Shown in pieces: positions 16,142 through 21,323 of a DNA stretch of 21,323 nucleotides (within the stretch, counting starts at the first letter, position 1; the number at the start of each line of letters is the position of its first letter). Position numbers and translations under genes: made by a program. Location: positions 1 through 21,323 of the forward strand of contig JBFLYM010000017.1 in the NCBI GenBank assembly GCA_040757035.1, given 5' to 3'. The stretch is from JAHJBR01 sp040757035. Lineage in GTDB: Archaea > Micrarchaeota > Micrarchaeia > Anstonellales > Bilamarchaeaceae. The notes under the pieces were generated by a model. It was not told the DNA's origin. It saw only the letters and a list, made by a program, of their open reading frames with translations, and did no database searches.

Positions 16142-16537
16142 ATGGAACAACAAATATTCATATTGAATTTTGCTTCTGGCATTTCTATGCTGCTTGTTAT
16201 TTACGCATCATACATGTTTGTGCGTAATTCAAATAGTGATTTTGCATACGCATTCAAGATTATTCTTATAGGTCATATGCCAAGTACAATACTTCATTTT
16301 CTCAGTTCGCTCTCATTTTTTGGCTTTGAATTAGTGCCTAATGAAACCAGTTTTTTGTATTATACCCTTAATTACATTTTTCAATTAATAAGCACGCTTT
16401 CTGTTTTCTTTGCAATATATACAATAAAAAAAGTACTTTATGACAAAATAGAGTGGTTTAAGAAAAGATATAAAGATACAAGAGGCACACGAGGTATAAG
16501 AGATATAAAAGGTATAAGAGGCACACAAAATGAGTAA
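16142..16537 (+). CDS. Three-helix membrane protein 1 with GHxPxxxLH
   Basis: A 131-aa membrane protein with three predicted helices: about 5-27, 36-62 and 71-100. Helix 2 carries FKIILIGHMPSTILHF, with H45 and H52 seven residues apart on one helix face. It is a paralogue of the next gene (shared FKIILIGHxP, LH, and AIYxI near the end), so the pair arose by tandem duplication. The cytoplasmic tail ends in six (K/R)(G/D)(T/I) tripeptides encoded by a 9-nt repeat. The ATG at 16142 was chosen over a GTG at 16118 because the paralogue lines up with it. It overlaps the next gene by 8 nt. No known family was recognised; a membrane sensor or anchor for the KaiC-like proteins is possible. Confidence 0.75.
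   Translation: MEQQIFILNFASGISMLLVIYASYMFVRNSNSDFAYAFKIILIGHMPSTILHFLSSLSFFGFELVPNETSFLYYTLNYIFQLISTLSVFFAIYTIKKVLYDKIEWFKKRYKDTRGTRGIRDIKGIRGTQNE
16472..16525 (+). repeat. 9-nt tandem repeat encoding (K/R)(G/D)(T/I) x6
   Basis: Six consecutive 9-nt units at the 3' end of the first membrane-protein gene encode KDT-RGT-RGI-RDI-KGI-RGT (residues 111-128). The paralogue lacks this tail, so it probably grew by in-frame slippage. The repeat is highly basic and follows the last membrane helix. Confidence 0.8.
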
Positions 16538-16850
16538 TTTAATACTGCATACTGCAAGTGCGCTTGCGATGTTTATAGTTATTGCATTTTCATATTATAT
16601 GATTAGAAATGCTAAAGGAAAAATGAGCGATGGCTTTAAAATAATACTTATTGGCCATGTACCGTTAATGTTTTTGCATATATATGAAATATTTTCACTT
16701 GTTTTTGAGGATATACCGCATGTTGACGAAATTAAATTAAGATTCCTTGATCACACTGGGCAGGTTATAGCCGCATTTTCCATTTTTGTTGCAATTTATT
16801 TCATACGAGTAATGGTTTTCATAAAAGATAGAGGTTCAAAAGAAAGATAG
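16530..16850 (+). CDS. Three-helix membrane protein 2 with GHxPxxxLH
   Basis: A 106-aa membrane protein, paralogous to the preceding one. Helices lie at about 4-25, 36-60 and 75-98. FKIILIGHVPLMFLHIY carries H43 and H50, in the same positions as H45 and H52 of the neighbour. The loop between helices 2 and 3 is acidic (EDIPHVDE). A basic tail (KDRGSKER) replaces the repeat tail of the first copy. It starts 8 nt before the end of the upstream gene and is followed by a degenerate KaiC-like gene. The function is unknown. Because both copies are kept, a heterodimer is plausible. Confidence 0.75.
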   Translation: MSNLILHTASALAMFIVIAFSYYMIRNAKGKMSDGFKIILIGHVPLMFLHIYEIFSLVFEDIPHVDEIKLRFLDHTGQVIAAFSIFVAIYFIRVMVFIKDRGSKER

Positions 16851-16880
16851 GGGTTCAAACAAAATATAAGGGTTAAAAAA
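16824..16880 (+). repeat. Three tandem 19-bp units running into a start codon
   Basis: Units 16824-16842, 16843-16861 and 16862-16880 share AAAgATAgaGGTTcAAA. The array covers the last codons and stop of the upstream gene, and its last base is the A of the next ATG. Each unit carries a purine-rich AGGGGTT- or AGGTT-like stretch, so the nearest copy may serve as the ribosome-binding region. Confidence 0.8.
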
Positions 16881-17392
16881 TGAGTTCTGAAATTACCTCA
16901 GTGCTAAAAGGAGGCGTAATGATTAGCATTGCGCGCAATCAGGCACAGATAATTGATATATTGGATGACCTAATAAACTCTAAAAAAATGTTAGGCGTAT
17001 ATCTTTCTAGTATTCAACCGCACGACAAAATTATTGAAGAGCTTAAAAAAGACAACATAGAGAGTACCTCGCTTTTCTTTCTTGATACAATTGGCAAGAA
17101 TGTTGACTCTGAGCAAAATGTATTTATATTACGGGATCCTTCTGATCTTACCGAACTTTCAGTTATAATAACCGAAATTATGGAAAACGAATGTATAGAA
17201 TTTCTTATACTTGATACTATAGATGGTTTAGGGAACTATACTGATATTGGAAATATAAAGAAATTTCTTCAATCTTTAGTTAATTATATGAAAAAACTGA
17301 ATAAATTACTCATCGTTATTTATGAAGAAAAGGAAAATGCAGAACTAAAAAACTTCGTAGCCATGATTTCAAATTTTCATAAAAAGATCTGA
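16880..17392 (+). CDS. Degenerate KaiC-like protein lacking a P-loop
   Basis: A 170-aa soluble protein with the layout of a KaiC/Rad55-type RecA core: a strand and turn (LKGGVMISIARNQ, residues 9-21) where the P-loop belongs, a helix (IIDILDDLINSKK), a strand GVYLSS, then a Walker-B-like hydrophobic strand with Asp (CIEFLILDTID, 105-115). The Walker A Gly/Lys/Thr residues are absent (IARNQAQ), so ATP hydrolysis is not expected. The fold assignment is my inference from pattern, comparable to archaeal DUF835/DUF7504-type proteins. The context (after two membrane proteins, divergent from a KaiC-like gene with an intact P-loop) suggests it may pair with that ATPase. An alternative start is the ATG at 16919. 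Confidence 0.65.
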   Translation: MSSEITSVLKGGVMISIARNQAQIIDILDDLINSKKMLGVYLSSIQPHDKIIEELKKDNIESTSLFFLDTIGKNVDSEQNVFILRDPSDLTELSVIITEIMENECIEFLILDTIDGLGNYTDIGNIKKFLQSLVNYMKKLNKLLIVIYEEKENAELKNFVAMISNFHKKI

Positions 17393-17468
17393 AAAAGAAA
17401 GAATTTGATAGAGACTTGAAAATGATGATGAAGACTTGAAGAATTTTTGTGATGGAAACAAATTTTTT

Positions 17469-19544
17469 ATGGTGAGAACCGTGATAACCAAAATAAAAAA
17501 GCGTGATGGCAATATAGTAGCATTTGACGCCAACAAGATAAGCGAGGCAATATGGAAAGCTGTGCAAGCTGTTGGTGGAAAAGATAAAGAAGAATCGGAT
17601 AAAACAGCCGAATTTGCGGTTCGGCTCCTAAATGAAAAATTTAAAGATGATGTTCCATGCGTTGAGGACATTCAGGATATTGTAGAAAAAGCGCTTATTG
17701 AAAGAGGACATGCAACCACTGCGAAAGCTTACATTCTTTACAGGCACAGGAAAAACGTGGAAAGGGAAGTGAAAGGAATAATGGGCGTAAAAGATGATCT
17801 CAAATTAGCTCTTAATTCTCTTCAAGTACTTGAACGCAGATATCTCTTGAAAGACGACAAAGGTAAAATTTTAGAAACTCCAAGCGAAATGTTCAGACGG
17901 GTAGCAAAATTTATTGCTTCTGCTGAAAAACTTTTTGGCGGGGATAGAAAAACAGCAGAAGATTTTGAGAACGCGTTTTACGAAGCGATGACAAAGCTTG
18001 AATTCTTACCAAATTCTCCAACGCTTATGAATGCCGGAACTGGAATAGGACAGCTTTCTGCATGTTTTGTGCTTGGTGTAAAGGATAATCTAGATGAGAT
18101 ATTTGAAGCTGTGAAAAATACCGCTGTTATACATAAAAGCGGGGGCGGAACAGGATTCTCATTTTCATATCTGCGCCCAAAAGGCGATTTTGTGAAAAGC
18201 ACGGCTGGTGTTGCAAGTGGACCAATTTCATTTATGACTATTTTTGATGTTGCGACGAATGTGGTCAAGCAAGGCGGTAAAAGACGCGGTGCAAATATGG
18301 GAGTGATAGATATATGGCATCCTGATATAGAAGAGTTTATCACCGTAAAACAAACGCCGAATGTATTGGAAAATTTTAATATTAGCGTAGGTGTGGACGA
18401 CAAATTTATGAAAGCGGTTGAAGAGGATAAAGAATATGAACTTATAAATCCGAGAACCGGGAATGTTACGCGCAAAATACGCGCGAAAAGTATATTCAAT
18501 CTTATCGCATATTCAGCGTGGAAATCGGCTGAACCTGGCTTGCTGTTTATGGATACAATAAATAATGCGAATCCAACTCCAAAAGAAAAAATAATTGCAA
18601 CCAATCCATGCGGCGAAGTTCCAATGCCAAACTATGAATCGTGCAATTTAGCGAGCATAAATCTTGCAAAGGTTGTTGAAATTGACTGGAGCAAAACAGA
18701 ATGGAGGAAAAAGATTGATTGGAAGAGATTGGGATATCTTGTGCGGCTTGGAGTACAATTCCTTGATAACGTCATAGAACTTAACAAATATCCTATCAAT
18801 AAAATAAAAGAAAAAACAAAATATCACCGAAGAATAGGTCTTGGTGTGATGGGTTTTGCAAAAATGCTTTATAAGATAGGGATAAGATATGATTCGGAAG
18901 AAGCGTATAAAATTGGCGAGGAAGTAATGAAATTTGTTACTGATGAAGCGAGAAAAATGAGTCGCGAACTCGGTCGCGCGCGAGGTTCATTCCCTGGCTT
19001 TAAGGATTCAATATGGGCAACCAAATGCGATGCGATGCGCAATGCAACCGTTACTTCAATTGCGCCAACCGGCACAATTTCAATGATCGCGAATACTTCA
19101 AGCGGAATAGAACCGCAATTTTCGCTCGCGTATATGAAGATTGTAATGGATGGGGTGCGCCTGTATTATTCAGAAGATACATTTGAACATGTGCTTAAAG
19201 TGCGCGGACTTTATACGCCCGAACTTATGCAAAAAATAATAGAAAGCGGAACTATATCTAATTTTGATGAACTTCCAGCCGAAATAAAGGAAATATTTCG
19301 CGTTGCTCATGATGTTAGTCCGGAAGCGCACGTGCGCATGCAGGCGGCATTTCAAAAATACACCGATTTGGCGGTAAGTAAAACGATAAACCTGCCCGTT
19401 GATGCAACCGTGGAGGATGTGCAAAACGCATATTTTCTTGCCTGGAAAACAGGATGCAAAGGCATTACTGTTTATCGCGACGGAAGCAGGGGCGAAGGAG
19501 TACTCGCAAAAATTAAACCTGATAAAAAACCTCAAGCTGAGTAA
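17469..19544 (+). CDS. nrdJ: Class II (B12-dependent) ribonucleotide reductase
   Basis: A 691-aa adenosylcobalamin-type ribonucleotide reductase reducing ribonucleotides to deoxyribonucleotides. There is an N-terminal ATP-cone (residues about 4-95, KKRDGNIVAFD). The catalytic barrel carries C199 (QLSACFVL) and C392 (SCNLASINL) as the redox pair, N379, thiyl C381 and E383 (NPCGE), the GGGTGFSFS loop (225-233), and SIAPTGTIS (530-538). No class I radical-subunit gene is nearby. It lacks the usual C-terminal Cys-rich tail that re-reduces the active site: after GITVYRDGSRGEGVL only 12 residues remain (KIKPDKKPQAE end). The ATG at 17469 was preferred to a TTG at 17436. No clear TATA box precedes it. 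Downstream, a rearranged copy of its own internal DNA begins 2 nt after the stop. Confidence 0.9.
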   Translation: MVRTVITKIKKRDGNIVAFDANKISEAIWKAVQAVGGKDKEESDKTAEFAVRLLNEKFKDDVPCVEDIQDIVEKALIERGHATTAKAYILYRHRKNVEREVKGIMGVKDDLKLALNSLQVLERRYLLKDDKGKILETPSEMFRRVAKFIASAEKLFGGDRKTAEDFENAFYEAMTKLEFLPNSPTLMNAGTGIGQLSACFVLGVKDNLDEIFEAVKNTAVIHKSGGGTGFSFSYLRPKGDFVKSTAGVASGPISFMTIFDVATNVVKQGGKRRGANMGVIDIWHPDIEEFITVKQTPNVLENFNISVGVDDKFMKAVEEDKEYELINPRTGNVTRKIRAKSIFNLIAYSAWKSAEPGLLFMDTINNANPTPKEKIIATNPCGEVPMPNYESCNLASINLAKVVEIDWSKTEWRKKIDWKRLGYLVRLGVQFLDNVIELNKYPINKIKEKTKYHRRIGLGVMGFAKMLYKIGIRYDSEEAYKIGEEVMKFVTDEARKMSRELGRARGSFPGFKDSIWATKCDAMRNATVTSIAPTGTISMIANTSSGIEPQFSLAYMKIVMDGVRLYYSEDTFEHVLKVRGLYTPELMQKIIESGTISNFDELPAEIKEIFRVAHDVSPEAHVRMQAAFQKYTDLAVSKTINLPVDATVEDVQNAYFLAWKTGCKGITVYRDGSRGEGVLAKIKPDKKPQAE

Positions 19545-19545
19545 T

Positions 19546-19679
19546 AAATAAAGGAAAAAACAAAATATCACCGAAGAATATGGCTTTAAGGATTCAATAT
19601 AGGCAACCAAATGCGATGCGATGCGCAATGCAACCGTTACTTCAATTGCGCCAACCGGCACAATTTCAAATTTCAATGA
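19546..19679 (+). pseudogene. Rearranged duplicate fragment of nrdJ
   Basis: Two pieces of the upstream nrdJ gene are repeated here side by side. 19546-19580 matches 18802-18836 (34 of 35 bases). 19581-19669 matches 18995-19083 (88 of 89 bases), after which a short slipped repeat of AATTTCA ends the similarity near 19679. The 158 bp between the two source pieces are missing. The joint breaks the nrdJ frame, and a G-to-A change makes a TAG in the second piece, so it is not translated as nrdJ. The high identity means the duplication is recent, or is kept identical by gene conversion. Confidence 0.9.
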
Positions 19680-19728
19680 CTTAGTGTTGGAATTTTAACT
19701 CCTTTATCAATTTCATTTGTTTGCTTAT

Positions 19729-19756
19729 TAACCAACTATTTATAAATAGTTGGTTA
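19729..19756. promoter_or_regulatory. 28-bp perfect palindrome centred on a TATA box
   Basis: TAACCAACTATTTA (19729-19742) is followed by its exact reverse complement (19743-19756) with no spacer. TTTATAAAT (19739-19747) at the centre is placed 27 nt before the ATG at 19770, the right spacing for a leaderless archaeal promoter. A dimeric repressor bound here would block TBP. A protein operator is more likely than an RNA hairpin because the palindrome lies upstream of the expected transcript start. Confidence 0.7.
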
Positions 19757-19769
19757 TTATATTAACCAT

Positions 19770-21107
19770 ATGACATACACAGATCTACTACGCTTCAATC
19801 CATGGTGGGAAAACAGCAATGCCATAAATAACGATTGTGATATTCTTAATTTTAGCAAGGAAAGGATAAAGTATCTTCCAGAATTGCGTTTGCGCGCTGG
19901 CATAAACATAGTACGCGGACCACGCCAAGTCGGAAAAACAACACTGTTAAAGTTAAAAATAAAGGAACTACTAAACAAAACAGACCCTAAAAGAATTTTC
20001 TATTATTCATTCGAGCTTTTGAGAAAACCTGAAGATATCAATAACATTATCTTGGAGTATCTTGATAGTGTTGCTGTGGGTGATGTTCGATATATCTTTT
20101 TAGATGAAACTACCACTATTCTAGAATGGACAAGAGGAATAAAACTGTTGATTGACCGTGGAGACATAAAGAAAGAAGATTTTGTATTTGTGACTGGCTC
20201 AAGTTCCATGGACCTAAAAAAAGGGGCAGAGAGATTGCCAGGAAGAGGGATTGAAGGAAATGAATATTATTACTTACCCTGCTCATTCCGAACATACCTT
20301 GCGCTTAAAGGTATAAAGCTACCTTCTATCCGAATAACCAATTCGAAATTGTTTTTTGAAGAAGCAAAAAATCACATGCCAAAAATTTTGACGCTCAATC
20401 GTGAATTGTTTTCTTATATCCAGACTGGTGGTTTTCTCTATTCCATGAATCACGGGAAGAATGAACTGACATTGGAAAGATATGCCAGATGGCTTGAAGG
20501 GGATTTCATCAAATGGGGCAAAAATCCTCTTGTGGTCAAGGAAATACTACAAAGCGTGATAAAGAAGAGCTGCTCGCAGTTTTCGTATCACTCCATTAGC
20601 AAGGAAACGTCGGTGCAGACCCACAATACCATTATTGATTATAGCGAAATGCTTGGTTATGAGCTTTTTCTGAGAGTCGTCAATAAAGCGAGTCTTCCGT
20701 TCAAAGTGGAGCGCCGAAAAGAGAAAAAGGCTTTTTTTATTGATCCATTGTTGATGGCGATCGCAGAACGTTGGACTGAACAAAGATTACCAGAAGCGTG
20801 CAAAATTGAACAAATCGTGATGAGTCATCTTTCACGGTTTGGGAACCTCTATTTTTACAATGACGGTAAAAAGGAGATCGACTGCATTTTCAAAATCTCA
20901 AACAAAGTTGTTAGCGTTGAGGTTAAATGGAGTGATAATATTTGCCAATACGATAGTTACGCGGTGAAAAAAACTGATGTTTTTTATATTGTCAGCAAAG
21001 GAATTTTGAAAAAGGAAAACGAAGTTCCGGTCATTCCTACCTCTCTTTTCCTTGCGATGCTTGATATAAAAGAGTTCGTAAAGCGGAATGTGCTTTCTCC
21101 TTCTTGA
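19770..21107 (+). CDS. AAA-type ATPase with C-terminal DUF4143 (COG1373-like)
   Basis: A 445-aa protein of the AAA_14/DUF4143 family, common in archaea and often near mobile DNA; its function is poorly known. Walker A is GPRQVGKTT (50-58), Walker B YIFLDE (108-113) and sensor VTGSS (141-145), followed by the family's PGRG...YLPCSFRTYL segment (157-176). Residues about 258-305 look like a winged helix. The C terminus carries EIDCIFKI and VSVEVKW (369-387), whose spaced D-(x)n-E-x-K resembles a degenerate PD-(D/E)XK core. It has its own promoter within a perfect palindrome and no partner gene beside it. A transposase gene starts 106 nt downstream. Likely an accessory or mobile gene; its role is not predictable. 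Confidence 0.88.
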   Translation: MTYTDLLRFNPWWENSNAINNDCDILNFSKERIKYLPELRLRAGINIVRGPRQVGKTTLLKLKIKELLNKTDPKRIFYYSFELLRKPEDINNIILEYLDSVAVGDVRYIFLDETTTILEWTRGIKLLIDRGDIKKEDFVFVTGSSSMDLKKGAERLPGRGIEGNEYYYLPCSFRTYLALKGIKLPSIRITNSKLFFEEAKNHMPKILTLNRELFSYIQTGGFLYSMNHGKNELTLERYARWLEGDFIKWGKNPLVVKEILQSVIKKSCSQFSYHSISKETSVQTHNTIIDYSEMLGYELFLRVVNKASLPFKVERRKEKKAFFIDPLLMAIAERWTEQRLPEACKIEQIVMSHLSRFGNLYFYNDGKKEIDCIFKISNKVVSVEVKWSDNICQYDSYAVKKTDVFYIVSKGILKKENEVPVIPTSLFLAMLDIKEFVKRNVLSPS

Positions 21108-21141
21108 TTACCTAAGTTTACCCTATCGACTATGACAACTA

Positions 21142-21175
21142 ATTGAGTTCTGTCTTCTAAAACCTCAATCGTTTT
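21142..21175 (+). terminator. Weak hairpin with T-run after the ATPase gene
   Basis: ATTGAG (21142-21147) can pair with CTCAAT (21164-21169), followed by CG and five T residues. The loop is long (16 nt) and the stem short, so this is a tentative terminator; the T-run itself may suffice in archaea. Confidence 0.3.
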
Positions 21176-21186
21176 TGACCATAAGC

Positions 21187-21195
21187 TTTATAAAT
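21187..21195 (+). promoter_or_regulatory. TATA box of the partial transposase gene
   Basis: TTTATAAAT is centred about 23 nt before the ATG at 21214. Between them a perfect 9-bp inverted repeat (21200-21208 with 21212-21220, AAG loop) overlaps the expected transcript start and the start codon. Confidence 0.45.
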
Positions 21196-21213
21196 CTTAT
21201 TGTCATATAAGAT

Positions 21214-21323
21214 ATGACAACTATGAGCTTTATAAAAAAGATCAAAAGAAAAAAAGGGAAGAGTTATGCTATAGAAGTAGAAGGATACCGAGACAAAGAT
21301 GGAAAAGTAAGACATAAGTACAT
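21214..21323 (+). CDS. Transposase N terminus (IS1634/IS4-like), cut by window end
   Basis: The reading frame is open to the window edge (36 full codons). After MTT, MSFIKKIKRKKGKSY leads into EVEGYRDKDGKVRHKY. This matches the usual opening of IS1634/IS4-type transposases: a short basic start, then a beta strand with E-x-Y-R and GKVR-H. Either the ATG at 21214 or the one at 21223 could be used. The catalytic DDE part is beyond the window, so intactness cannot be judged. Terminal inverted repeats could not be assigned from one end alone. Confidence 0.6.
   Translation, partial: MTTMSFIKKIKRKKGKSYAIEVEGYRDKDGKVRHKY

Noticed and set aside
17412..17440. Repeated AGACTTGAA in the nrdJ leader (20-bp period)
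   Set aside because: Only two short copies in purine-rich DNA; too weak to call a repeat or operator.
17978..18604. 208-residue open frame on the minus strand inside nrdJ
   Set aside because: It lies wholly opposite a strongly conserved enzyme gene; its composition mirrors the nrdJ codons and no start signal is seen.
18802..19083. Possible intein or intron scar in nrdJ
   Set aside because: nrdJ is a common intein host, but here the host gene is continuous and the extra material is a copy of nrdJ itself, with no splicing or endonuclease motifs.
19170..19676. 168-residue open frame on the minus strand across the nrdJ end
   Set aside because: It is opposite nrdJ and its duplicate; its first residues repeat those of another antisense frame only because the DNA is duplicated.
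19770..21107. ATPase as a member of a defence or toxin-antitoxin system
   Set aside because: No partner gene lies within the window and the DUF4143 family has no firmly established defence role, so the call is limited to the family.

Overview
This window looks archaeal. It holds an archaeal membrane-anchored LonB protease, a TldE/PmbA-type protein, a KaiC-like RecA-fold ATPase, class III (type IV pilin-like) signal peptides, a CPSF-like beta-CASP nuclease, and TATA boxes placed about 25 nt upstream of start codons. The DNA is AT-rich, the genes are tightly packed, and secreted proteins carry many N-X-S/T sequons. A DPANN-type archaeon (for example Micrarchaeota or Diapherotrites) is a reasonable guess, but the sequence alone does not settle the taxonomy. 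No rRNA, tRNA or CRISPR array was seen.

Layout. 1-272: a dense run of perfect hairpins, including a two-copy 41-43 nt GC-rich repeat whose second copy supplies the ribosome-binding site of the first gene. 273-1643 (+): beta-CASP ribonuclease. 1667-8203 (+): a three-gene unit of a small membrane-anchored protein, a 1400-aa protein of unknown function and a 612-aa secreted Cys-rich protein. 8210-8674 (+): guanine-deaminase-like enzyme. 8694-8760: two overlapping hairpins between convergent genes. 16039 down to 8768 (-): one long co-directional gene run of KaiC-like ATPase, five different pilin-like proteins, TldE and LonB. 16142-17392 (+, divergent from the KaiC gene): two paralogous three-helix membrane proteins and a KaiC-like protein without a P-loop. 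17469-19544 (+): class II ribonucleotide reductase without the usual C-terminal cysteine tail, followed at once by a rearranged copy of its own internal sequence. 19770-21107 (+): AAA/DUF4143 ATPase whose TATA box sits in the centre of a 28-bp perfect palindrome. 21214-end (+): the first 36 codons of a probable transposase.

The best candidate for an undescribed system is the divergent block 12166-17392. On one side a KaiC-family ATPase leads five pilin-like proteins, each with a K/R-G cleavage-type motif. On the other side are two tandem-duplicated membrane proteins sharing GHxPxxxLH in a membrane helix, plus a degenerate KaiC-fold protein. I infer a surface-filament or minor-pilin complex coupled to a membrane-linked KaiC regulatory pair. 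No assembly ATPase, platform protein or prepilin peptidase is in the window, so those would have to be elsewhere. The second candidate is the 1667-8203 unit, with its 1400-aa protein (peptidoglycan-binding-like segment, long helical part, beta-rich C terminus). Several short tandem repeats lie at or near gene ends (periods 9, 10, 15 and 19 bp), which suggests frequent replication slippage.
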